Positions 18,442 to 27,600 of a stretch of 64,000 nucleotides of DNA are shown one piece after another. The notes beneath the pieces are model-generated. The model made no database searches and had not been told where the DNA came from. It saw only the letters and a list, made by a program, of their open reading frames with translations. Within the stretch, counting starts at the first letter, position 1. Every line of letters begins with the position of its first letter. The DNA is from Lachnospiraceae bacterium MC2017 (GTDB taxonomy: Bacteria; Bacillota; Clostridia; Lachnospirales; Lachnospiraceae): positions 62,001 through 126,000 of the forward strand of contig JNJK01000005.1 of assembly GCA_000701625.1 (NCBI GenBank), read 5' to 3'. Made by a program: the position numbers and the translations under genes.

Positions 18442-21366
18442 TTACAGATCAATGACGATCCTGTGTTCTCCGCTCTTTACCGTGACGAACGGAAGATTCG
18501 AATCGGATTCTATAGGTACCAGTATCTTCTTTCCGTTTTCGTACATAACACCTTCGAGGATAACTTTTCGGACTGAACGGATCTCATGAATGTTTTTGAG
18601 AACCGTGTAGACTTCGCTTATCCTTATCTGATCACCTATGTCTCTTTCTGCCCATCGCACATTTATGAGGTTTTCCAGCGCATCCTGGATTTCCTGCTGT
18701 ACGGCTGCCGCATTATCCGGCGATGTGATAAACACCTCGATATCTGCCGTGACCTCCATCTCTATAGAAGTCAGGACCGATAAAAATCCAGAAGAAATAA
18801 GTGTACAGTCACATCTCTCTTCCAGGAAGGATTTAACATGTGCACAAAGTTCCTGATTAGTCCGCTCATTTCCGCCTGACATACCGGTTATAACTACAGT
18901 GATATGTCCCGGCATTTTTTTTCCAAATTCATCAATACCGTCAAAGCTCTTTACATGGGCCACATTACCAAAGTTCTCATATATCAGTTGATCAAAGTCC
19001 GTTATTCCTATCGCCCTGTCCTGATGACGTATCCTAAATTTTCCGTATTTTTCTATCCGTTCTCTTCCGATCTTTCCTGTACCGCCATTCATGGCAATTA
19101 CATTTCTAACTCCCGAGATACGTGGGATAGGTATCAGAAAATCCTGAAGCTCGCCTGCCTCTGCGTTTCCTTCTGCCCCTCCGCCGTAAGTATAAGAAAC
19201 CCGGATATTTTCAAAACCTTCCGGAATTATCTTTCCGTATCTGCCATCACCAAATGTGATCACTCCTGTGTACGGATCCAGTCGGTATATCCTGTCTTCG
19301 CTTTCCGCCGTATCACACTCTCTGATCCGCTTCCAGCGTATCCAGTAGTTAATCTCACCATCCTCGTTTTCCATCTTACGGATATCTTCCGGATAATCCC
19401 TTTCAAGCATATTTATGGTTTCGGATTTTATTCCCCTGGTCTCATTTACCCATACTTCTGTCTTTATCACAGGTACATTTAAGAGCTGTATACGTCTGTT
19501 TTCCTCATACGAGTCTGCTGAAAACAGTTCATCCTCAGCATGCTGTCTCTGAACTGCCTTTGTCACATTAAAGTCGATGAATGAAACTAACGGCGCTGAG
19601 ATATTTTCGCGGATCGGATTGTAACCTGCCGTTATACGCAGCCAATATCCATCCATGCCAAAAAATCTGCCTATTTCGGACGTCCTGTTGAAATAGAGAA
19701 ATACCGGTCCTGAGTGTACAAAGTTTCCTGTATCATCCACTATGTGAACCGGATCAAATCTTTTTCCTGTCCACAGTTCAAACTTTAATTTTCCACTTAT
19801 ACCTGAGTGATTGCTTATAACAAACATCATGGACAACGGCATCCCGGATAAAGGTCTGTCAAACCTCATATAGATTGCCGGGATTTCGTCCTGCATGTCT
19901 TTATAGACCGTAAATGCAAGCTGGCTTACGCCATCCCATTCCTTTGCTTCTTCCTGCTCTGCATTATTCAAAGCCTCAAGTCTTTCTGCTGGTCTTTCTG
20001 TTGCATATGCCCATTCCAGATCGACGCGCTTTACAAACGGAAGCAGCCATCTGGGTCTGATGCTGTAAGCATTTTCTACACTTACTACACGAGCTCTTAT
20101 AAAATAGCCGTTAACCGCATTTACTTCTGTTTCCTGAATATCCTCCGGAACAGTAAATGTCAGCACCAGTGATTCATCTGACTGACCCGAGAAAGGATTT
20201 ACCGATCCGGATACATTTAATACATGCCATCCGAGTCCGTTGTAGTACTCCCATATGACTTCATTCACATATACATCATCCGGTTCCTGTACTACAGCCG
20301 CTTTTTTATCGATGACCAGCTCACCGTAATTATATTGCGGGCCGCTGTGATCGAAGGCTTCGTAAGTGATGATCGACATATCGAAGCTCACTGCTACCTG
20401 CGCTCCGCGCTTTGTCAGTACATCGTCAGAACGGATGAAAAACTCCTCATAAGGTGCAGGAATACGTCCGAAACAGTACCCGCCTTCCTTATCCGAGAGC
20501 CGGAACTCACCGAAGTATAATCCGTCTGAGCGGATCCTTTCCGCTGATCTGCCGCTGAGACAGCAGCCTCTGATCCTCAGTTCAGTATCATGTTCAAAAA
20601 ATTCACATTCTACATATCTGTTTCCTTCTTCGTCCGGCATCAGTTCTCCCTTATCCTTATGAAGAACGATCTTACCGGCTTCTATAGTTATATTCTTAAA
20701 TTCCTGCTTTCCGTCTTCTGAATTCCAGCTCCAATGTACATTCTCTTTATTACTTAAACGGGTCAGTATATCATTTCTTAGAAACTCCGATTCTGCCAGA
20801 GGATCGATCTCTATATCTGCTTTTCCTCTTAAATGCAGGATATTGTTTTCCGAGATCCTGAAAATATGCTTTTGCAGGTTTTCATGGTTTCCGCAGGCAA
20901 AAAAACTCTCGGTTTTTTCAAAATCAAACTTTTCGATGCGTTTCTCTTCCGGATCTACCAGAAATACATCCTTTATATCGTTAGAGGTCGCGTCTATCGG
21001 CTGCTCTGTCTCATATACGATATTCTGCTCATTTCTGGAAATATATAAAAGTGAGTTTTCCGGAACACGGACGGGATCCGTGATCGAATTGTCCACTGTA
21101 AATCTCACTAGTCCTTCTGCTGCAGCAGGTTCTGCTTCCTCTACTCCAAGGATATTTAAGAACTCATCATAAAATCTCTCCGGTGTTTCGTTTAAGCGGT
21201 CTATGATACCTGCATACATTTCCGCAAATATCTCTGTAAGTGCCGCTGCCGGATCGTCCGGGTCACCTTCCTCATATCTCCACTCCGGTACATATGAAGC
21301 CGCGAGATCCTTGACCTGCTTCAGGACATCTTCTTTTTTTCTATCATCCACAAGTACATGCTTCAT
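18442..21366 (-). CDS. baseplate J-like assembly protein (large copy)
   Basis: The 974-residue baseplate wedge protein begins with WRYEEGDPDDPAAALTEIFAEM, the D-P-x-x-A-L-x-E-x-F-A signature of J/gp6-like proteins. Near residue 700 it has YTGVITFGDGRYGKIIPEGF, and it ends with ITDFDQLIYENFGNVAHVKS and a conserved terminal domain. Residues of roughly 130-680 form a long insertion with many beta-strands, making it bigger than the usual Pvc11 class. Its start overlaps the gp25 stop by four bases (ATGA), so the two are made in step, as in other contractile tails where gp25 and J pair in the wedge. Confidence 0.9.
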   Translation of the reverse strand: MKHVLVDDRKKEDVLKQVKDLAASYVPEWRYEEGDPDDPAAALTEIFAEMYAGIIDRLNETPERFYDEFLNILGVEEAEPAAAEGLVRFTVDNSITDPVRVPENSLLYISRNEQNIVYETEQPIDATSNDIKDVFLVDPEEKRIEKFDFEKTESFFACGNHENLQKHIFRISENNILHLRGKADIEIDPLAESEFLRNDILTRLSNKENVHWSWNSEDGKQEFKNITIEAGKIVLHKDKGELMPDEEGNRYVECEFFEHDTELRIRGCCLSGRSAERIRSDGLYFGEFRLSDKEGGYCFGRIPAPYEEFFIRSDDVLTKRGAQVAVSFDMSIITYEAFDHSGPQYNYGELVIDKKAAVVQEPDDVYVNEVIWEYYNGLGWHVLNVSGSVNPFSGQSDESLVLTFTVPEDIQETEVNAVNGYFIRARVVSVENAYSIRPRWLLPFVKRVDLEWAYATERPAERLEALNNAEQEEAKEWDGVSQLAFTVYKDMQDEIPAIYMRFDRPLSGMPLSMMFVISNHSGISGKLKFELWTGKRFDPVHIVDDTGNFVHSGPVFLYFNRTSEIGRFFGMDGYWLRITAGYNPIRENISAPLVSFIDFNVTKAVQRQHAEDELFSADSYEENRRIQLLNVPVIKTEVWVNETRGIKSETINMLERDYPEDIRKMENEDGEINYWIRWKRIRECDTAESEDRIYRLDPYTGVITFGDGRYGKIIPEGFENIRVSYTYGGGAEGNAEAGELQDFLIPIPRISGVRNVIAMNGGTGKIGRERIEKYGKFRIRHQDRAIGITDFDQLIYENFGNVAHVKSFDGIDEFGKKMPGHITVVITGMSGGNERTNQELCAHVKSFLEERCDCTLISSGFLSVLTSIEMEVTADIEVFITSPDNAAAVQQEIQDALENLINVRWAERDIGDQIRISEVYTVLKNIHEIRSVRKVILEGVMYENGKKILVPIESDSNLPFVTVKSGEHRIVIDL

Positions 21367-21764
21367 GTCATTTCCTCATCGAGATAAAACGGGTAGACCT
21401 GATTGTATCTGTTATTGGTGCTCCTTATGGTGTAGTCCACGATTATCTTCAGGGCACCTTCTATACCGGTTTCTTCACATTTCACGTTCACATCTGTAAT
21501 TCTTGGCTCGTCCAGGATCAACTGACGTGACAGTTCATATGAAATAGTTTCTTTTTCTGTATAACTAGTCGGTGCAAATGCAAAGTCTGCTGTATTTGCG
21601 CCAAATTCCGGGCGCATCACACGTTCTCCCCTGTACGTAGAAAGGATTATGCCGATCGATTCTCTTATATTGTCTTCCATATCCGACACTGCCATCTTTC
21701 CCGTTCTCGGGTCTATCTGTAGCGGAAATTTCCATCCGCTTCCTAAAAAATCCCGTGCGCCCAT
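21363..21764 (-). CDS. gp25/GPW-like baseplate wedge protein
   Basis: The 133-residue protein matches the GPW/gp25 family in length and pattern: MGARDFLGSGWKFPLQIDPRTG, then DNIRESIGIILSTYRGERVMRPEFG and SRQLILDEPRITDVNV. The family's E-R-x-M-R-P-E-F-G motif is intact (residues about 47-55). gp25 is a conserved wedge protein with lysozyme-like origins but no catalytic role. An AAGGAG site lies eight bases before the ATG. It is coupled to the large J gene through an ATGA overlap. It is preceded by a 174-base spacer with a nested hairpin. Confidence 0.93.
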   Translation of the reverse strand: MGARDFLGSGWKFPLQIDPRTGKMAVSDMEDNIRESIGIILSTYRGERVMRPEFGANTADFAFAPTSYTEKETISYELSRQLILDEPRITDVNVKCEETGIEGALKIIVDYTIRSTNNRYNQVYPFYLDEEMT

Positions 21765-21827
21765 GTTTACTCCTTATTTCACGTTGCTCGTATTTATCAT
21801 TCCAACGAGGGACGCTTTCGCTGAAAG

Positions 21828-21884
21828 ATAAAACGCAGCGGTACTAGCACCGCAAAATACGCGGTGCAAGGACCGACGTTTTAT
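21828..21884. repeat. nested inverted repeat between spike and gp25 genes
   Basis: An outer eight-base stem ATAAAACG/CGTTTTAT (21828-21835 with 21877-21884) encloses a perfect seven-base stem GCACCGC/GCGGTGC (21847-21853 with 21861-21867). It lies in the 174-base spacer 21765-21938, the longest gap between particle genes. On the minus-strand transcript it is the 5' leader of the gp25 gene or the tail of the spike message. There is no T-tract on that strand, so a plain terminator is unlikely; RNA processing, stability control or a dispersed element are options. Confidence 0.65.
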
Positions 21885-21938
21885 ATTCCCCTCTTATGGA
21901 ATTGTTAAACACTCACAACTGATTATCGATAATAACCA

Positions 21939-22727
21939 TCAGTTTATGTTTACTCCAGTCGGACCCTTAAGATCAGCGCTCGCACCTTTTAGAGTGAGCT
22001 TACCGGTGGCGTTGACCGTGGCTGAAGAGCCTTTTAGTTCCATGGCACCTGTTGCGGTGCCTTTTATGCTGGCACCTTTCAGGGTTACATCTCCTTTGGC
22101 ATCCAGTGTTGCCTTACCGTCGGAGGTCAACTCAAGTTTTGTATTTCCTGCCGCCATAGTCAGCTTTTTGTCGGCTTTTATTTCTATTTCACCATCTTTT
22201 AACTTAAGTGTTATGGTGTTTTTCTTATTTTTGTCTTCAACAGTGACTGTTTCTTTTTCGTCATCAATAACAAGCTGCGTGCCCTTTGGAGTTTTTACTT
22301 CGATCTTTTGTTTGTCTTTTTCCTCATGGATATGTATCTCGGTTCCGGTGGGTGTCTTAAAACTGTACTCAGTATTTTTTCCATCCTGAATGGTATAGGG
22401 AGCAGTGCTTGTCTGATCCCAGACACCGCCGATCACGTACGGACAATGAGGATCTCCGTCAAGATAACCTATGAGAACCAGATCATCCACACAGGGAAAT
22501 ATAAAAGTTCCCGCATTTTTACCGGAAAGCGGCTGTATCACATCACACCACTCCGTTTCCAACACGTCCTTTTCACTATCAGTTGTTACCGGTTTGCAAA
22601 GAACCCTGTTTTTGTTCTCAGGATCTTTAATATTTGTCACATGAGCGAGAGTCAGTCCTGTTTTCAGCGACCGCCTCTGTATGTCATCAAACTGACTTAA
22701 TTCACCGTCGTAAAAATCAAATGCCAC
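21939..22727 (-). CDS. gpV-like baseplate spike protein
   Basis: The 262-residue spike starts with an OB-fold (gp5/gpV type) at residues about 20-115: TGLTLAHVTNIKDPENKNRV, then WCDVIQPLSGKNAGTFIFPC and DLVLIGYLDGDPHCPYVIGG. It continues as a repetitive, strand-rich needle with six- to eight-residue periodicity (TGAMELKGSSATVNATGKL). This is the C-terminal half of VgrG as a separate gene; the gpD-like half is the gene directly upstream, four bases away. Three copies should form the triangular needle capped by the DUF4280 protein at 5291-5653. No lysozyme domain is present. Confidence 0.9.
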   Translation of the reverse strand: MAFDFYDGELSQFDDIQRRSLKTGLTLAHVTNIKDPENKNRVLCKPVTTDSEKDVLETEWCDVIQPLSGKNAGTFIFPCVDDLVLIGYLDGDPHCPYVIGGVWDQTSTAPYTIQDGKNTEYSFKTPTGTEIHIHEEKDKQKIEVKTPKGTQLVIDDEKETVTVEDKNKKNTITLKLKDGEIEIKADKKLTMAAGNTKLELTSDGKATLDAKGDVTLKGASIKGTATGAMELKGSSATVNATGKLTLKGASADLKGPTGVNIN

Positions 22728-22731
22728 GTCT

Positions 22732-23853
22732 TTATCCCCTTAATCCGCACACCTCAAACTCTGTATAAAAACCATCTTCTGTTAAAGACTGTGTAACTTC
22801 GCTTACAAAATAGCTTCCGTTTGATTTCTTATCTACACCCTTGATCTTTATAAATCTGCCGGGGATCAGATCCGGAAGCCCCATACATCTGCCTCCACCT
22901 CCGGCAAAACCGAAATTCATATAATCAAGCACATTTTGTGCCATATCCTTACATTCTTTTTCTGACTGAAGGAAGTTCATTCGGAGAACTCTCGTGGTCT
23001 TGTCGAGCCCCTTTACTTTCTCCGCTGCGGTTTCACCCTTTCCGCCAAATTTTCCCGGAGCGTTTGCCTCGCCCCGAACTTCCTTTTTGTCCTTTGTACC
23101 ATTACTTATGACTACTACCTTGCCAACGGAATTTCTGTTCATTCCGGATGCCCGTGTAAATTCGAGAAGGCACTGCCCAAGCGTAAGTTCTATGAGAGCT
23201 GACGTATTTTTCATAAGATTTGAAAAAAGCATTTCTCCATTTATCACGCAAAAATTTACGAAGCACATTTCTGCCATCTGACTTAAAAAGTCATAATTAC
23301 TGCAATTGGTATCTTTTCGTATCTGCGTAGTAAATTTCGGAAGCGTATCTATCGTCACGGAATTTACAAGTCCTGCGCTTTTACACTCTTTTGTAAGCTC
23401 CGTTACCACTTCATTAGTGGTCTTCTTTCCAAAATCTTTTCTTTCTCCGCCGCTCATTAAGAGCCCCATGCCGTCCATTGCCGTCACGGTGATACTGGGC
23501 TGATGTCCGCCGCTGTAAGTCACTTCAAAGGAATCCACATATCCGAAAAAAACCTGCTTTTTGGATTTCATGTATCCCATTTTTATAGTGACCTTTGCAC
23601 CAACATCTATGTCATCGAGAAGGCTTTCAAGCCACTTCCCCTTCTCATAGTCATACATACCCGAAACCTGAAACTCTGCCGTTCCGGCTCTGTTTCTCAC
23701 AGTCTGCTGGACTTTTAAGTATGTTATGGGGATCTTCATCCCGTCGATATTTGTAGATCCGACTTTTATCTCTGCTGTGGGAGACATGAAAGAGTCATAT
23801 TTTTTTTCGAGACTTTCGACGTCATAGTTCCCGCTTTTATCAAATCCGCCCAT
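22732..23853 (-). CDS. gpD/gp27-like baseplate hub protein
   Basis: The 373-residue protein has the phage late-control gene D pattern: a short lead, PITYLKVQQTVRNRAGTAEFQV, then VFFGYVDSFEVTYSGGHQPSITV, a central domain with NYDFLSQMAEMCFVNFCVIN (the family's Y-D-F-L...A...G motif), and a C-terminal barrel with LIPGRFIKIKGVDKKSNGSYFV. In particles this trimer forms the hub ring on which the spike sits and to which the first tube ring binds. It lies eight bases after the LysM adaptor and four before the spike. The hub and spike are split rather than fused as in VgrG. Confidence 0.9.
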   Translation of the reverse strand: MGGFDKSGNYDVESLEKKYDSFMSPTAEIKVGSTNIDGMKIPITYLKVQQTVRNRAGTAEFQVSGMYDYEKGKWLESLLDDIDVGAKVTIKMGYMKSKKQVFFGYVDSFEVTYSGGHQPSITVTAMDGMGLLMSGGERKDFGKKTTNEVVTELTKECKSAGLVNSVTIDTLPKFTTQIRKDTNCSNYDFLSQMAEMCFVNFCVINGEMLFSNLMKNTSALIELTLGQCLLEFTRASGMNRNSVGKVVVISNGTKDKKEVRGEANAPGKFGGKGETAAEKVKGLDKTTRVLRMNFLQSEKECKDMAQNVLDYMNFGFAGGGGRCMGLPDLIPGRFIKIKGVDKKSNGSYFVSEVTQSLTEDGFYTEFEVCGLRG

Positions 23854-23861
23854 ATGCTTTC

Positions 23862-24590
23862 CTATTCGATCGCAGGCACTCTTATCACTTTACCGCTTCT
23901 AAGTATCCTCGGATTGCTGATATTATTTGCTTCTGCGATAGCTCTCCACTGTCCGGGATCACCGTACTCGGAGGATGCGTATGACCATAGTGACTGTCCC
24001 TGTTCAATAGTTCTGAACTTGGCAGTATCCGGTGAGCCGAAAGGATTCATCTTTACCTTTGCGCCCATTTTCGTGAATCTGAAGAATACACAATCCATGG
24101 TCGCTCTAACCGGTATACCCATATCTGAAAACTTAATAAGGTTAACATTACAGCTTTTTAAGAATCCTTCAAATTGCAAGCTCGACCATTCGACCTTTAC
24201 AAGCGGTGGAATATGCGCCTTTGGTTCTATCTGCATGAGGCCGTAAACCTTATCTGTCATCTCCCGCACATCAAAAAATTTTGACAAACTGTTTACTACC
24301 TGTGACCCCTTAAGTTTCAATCCATCCGCTACTGACGGTGCATTTTTTGCACCTGTAGAAAAACTGTCAAAGAACAGCTGCATTGACAAGGTTTCAACTG
24401 TACCATAAGTGAACTGAACTGCCGGAGAATCAGAATCAAAAGCAGGATCCATACCGAACTCTGCATTCTTTGAAAGCTGATAGGTCGTAGGATTGTATTC
24501 CACGTAAAAATTTTTCTTCGTGATCATGTTGGTGATCTTCATTTTCCTGACCGGCGTATCCATATTCAAATTTCCGGATCCTGCATACAA
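23862..24590 (-). CDS. LysM-domain baseplate hub adaptor (Afp7/Pvc7-like)
   Basis: The 242-residue protein has an N-terminal beta-rich part (VRKMKITNMITKKNFYVEYN, PTTYQLSKNAEFG) of the kind seen in gp53/gp48-like hub adaptors. A C-terminal LysM domain follows at about residues 190-240 (EQGQSLWSYASSEYGDPGQW, NNISNPRILRSGKVIRVP). LysM-bearing proteins of this type link hub and wedge in contractile tails; the LysM here is not evidence for cell-wall binding. The start is a TTG at 24590: no ATG fits, and AAGGAGGG stands seven bases in front of it. It is followed closely by the gpD-like hub gene. Confidence 0.88.
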   Translation of the reverse strand: MYAGSGNLNMDTPVRKMKITNMITKKNFYVEYNPTTYQLSKNAEFGMDPAFDSDSPAVQFTYGTVETLSMQLFFDSFSTGAKNAPSVADGLKLKGSQVVNSLSKFFDVREMTDKVYGLMQIEPKAHIPPLVKVEWSSLQFEGFLKSCNVNLIKFSDMGIPVRATMDCVFFRFTKMGAKVKMNPFGSPDTAKFRTIEQGQSLWSYASSEYGDPGQWRAIAEANNISNPRILRSGKVIRVPAIE

Positions 24591-24620
24591 TGTAAATCCC
24601 TCCTTATCACGTTAACTACG

Positions 24621-27600
24621 CTAAATGCGTCCTATCCTTCGACGTTCCTTACGGATACGTTCTTCGACCATTTTGAAAACCCGATCGGCCGTACGCCTGA
24701 TTTCTGCTTCGCTGATCCTGGCTTCTCTTTTTTGCTGTTTCTTTACTTGATCGTCTCCAACATTTCCGTTGTTTTTGAAAGTAAGACTCTCCGGTGTACC
24801 ATATCCTGCAAATGCCGGATTCACCCAATTTACTGTGTTTTCCATCGACTGCCTTACGGCTTCATCCGCACGGAGCGTATTCATACCACGATTTGCAAGC
24901 GTAGTGATGCCCTTGCCTGCCGTGTTTGTCATAGGATTATTCCAGTTTGTCATCGCAGGCGTATCATCAACAGTAACCTCCTCGAACTCGCCCCTTAGGA
25001 ACTTATCTGCGGAGGTGCTTGAGGTTCTGTTCTGTACGATATCTCTCATGGGTCTTAATGCTCCGGTCTCTATCTCTTTGTCTATCATATTTTTTAAGAG
25101 ATCCGGATATGAAGTTCCGTAATCCATCGATATCGGTACATATTGCACCTGTGTATCTCCATTGATCTTTTCCTGTATCGCCTGTGCTTCCATGGGACGG
25201 AGAAGCTTTACCGTCATGCCGCCAGACATTCCGATCCTGTCTACATTTTTTTGAACATTATGTCCGATACTTCCATTTTTTAGGAGAATTACTCCGGATA
25301 TATCTTTTGATGATGATATTTTCTTTAAGATTTCATTACCGATAGAAGAACTTTGAGCACTTGATCTTTTTCTATTATCTCTACCTTCCGATCGTTTTGT
25401 AGGCTTTGATGATCCTGCTTTTTCAGATGTCTCTGCCGAAATATTTCTATTCTTAGCATCTTTTGAACTGTATTCTCTTTTGTTGCTATCGTTAAGCGAA
25501 ATATCCGAACTCTTTCTAATATGATTGCTTGTCAATGAAGGATCATTTTTTTCATCATGCTCTAAAACAAGATTACTTAACTCTGTCGGCCCATATTCTC
25601 CTGCTTCTGCAAAAAACTTTTGCGGTAACTTATCTTTCAGCAGTTCATACTGCTTCTGAGCTTCACGTATGGTGATATCACGGACAGATGTTTCTATTTT
25701 CTCTTTCAGGTTTACTTTTTCCGAGATTTTATCTTTATTTACTTCTGCTTTTTCCTTTTCAAGCCCATTCAGAAGTTCTGTGATATTTGAAAAGTTTGCC
25801 CTGACTGTTCCACTCGTTCTATCTAAATTTTTTCCGTTTGCGGAAATCCCCGATGTGTTTACGTTTTGCTTTCCATCTGATCGTGTCTCACCATTTAATT
25901 CAACTTCATCCCTCGATAAATCCGACATCTCGAGATTTATAAGTTCTTCCGGTGCGTACGCTGCAAGCATCTCAGGAGAAAGTTCTGTCAGATCGGTTAC
26001 GTTTTTCATCTCATGTAATAATTCAGGCGAATGTGTAGCCATCCTCGTTTCATGAGAAATGTCTGAATCAGATAATTTATTACCGGTAATATCTCTCACA
26101 ATTGATGTCAGTTCATTTCCGGTAATATCTCTTACTGTTGATGTCAGTTCATTTCCGGTATTGTCTCTATCTGTTGGTATCAGTTTATTTCCGGCATTTT
26201 CGCTTGCCTTTGATACCAGTTTATTTCCGGTAATATCACTTAACTTTGATGCCGGTTCATTTCCGGTAATGTTTCTATCTTTTGATACCGATCCATTTCC
26301 GGGAATGTCTCTATCTTTTGATACCGGTTCATTTCCGGTATTCTTTTTTACTTTTGATGACAGTTCGCTTCTTGATGAAATATTGTTTCTTTCATCTGAG
26401 ATTCTTCCATCATCTGCATTTTTTTGTTCATGATCAGTTGAATTTCGAATTATTCTCTCAGAATTAACCGGTCTTTTTGATTCCTCTGAAGTTCTGTTTT
26501 TTCCTCCAGTATTCGGTTTATGAAAATATTCTGGATTTACAAAACTCCCTGAAACATCTGAAGTTTTTCCATGTACCGATTTTTCCTGAGTGTTTCCTCT
26601 ACTATTTCTATCTATGACACCATTTCTATCTATGACACCATTTCTATATGTGATACGTTTATCACTCAGTCCGGCATCATCATGAGATAGCTCCGGCATC
26701 TCAAGATTTATAAGTTCTTCCGGCGAATACGCTGCGAGCATCTCAGGCGGGAAATCTGACAGTTCTGACAGAATAGTTCCGTTTTTCATTTCATGTAAAC
26801 TGTCTGGATCAGAGATTTTATTCCCTGTAATATCTCTTACTGCCGATGTCAGTTTATTCCCGAGAATATCTCTTACTGTCGATGTAACTTCTTTTCCGGT
26901 AATATCTCTTACTGTCGGTGTCAGTTCATTTCCGGTAATTACACTTGCTTTTGACGCCGATTTATTTCCGATAATTTCACTTAACTTTGATGCCGGTTCA
27001 TTTCCGGTAATGTCTCTATCTTTTGATACCGGTTCATTTCCGGTAATGTCTCTATCTTTTGATACCGATCCATTTCCGGTAATATCTCTATCTTTTGATA
27101 CCGATCCATTTCCGGTAATGTCTCTATCTTTTGATACCGATCCATTTCCGGTAATGTCTCTATCTTTTGATACCGGTTCATTTCCGGTAACTACACTTAC
27201 CTTTGATACCGGTTCATTTCCGGTATTCTTTTTAACTTTTGATGACAGTTCGCTTCTTGATGAAATATTGTTTCTTTCATCTGAGGTTCTTCCATCATCT
27301 GCATTTTTTTGTTCATGATCAGTTGAATTTCGATTTATTCTCTCAGAATTAACCGGTCTTTTTGATTCCTCTGAAGTTCTGTTTTTTTCATGGATATGCG
27401 TTTTATGTATATATTCCGGATTTACAAAATTCCCTGAAACATCCGAAGCTTTTCCACGGACCGATTTTCCCTGAGAGTTTCCGCTACTATTTCTATCTAT
27501 GACACCATTTCTATCTGTGACACGTTTATCACTCTGTCCGGCATCATCATGAGATAGATCCGGCATCTCAAGATTTATAAGTTCTTCCGGAGAATACGCT

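Noticed and set aside
23862-24590. LysM protein as a peptidoglycan-binding or cell-wall enzyme
   Set aside because: It has no signal peptide or catalytic domain and stands in the hub gene block, where LysM adaptors are structural.
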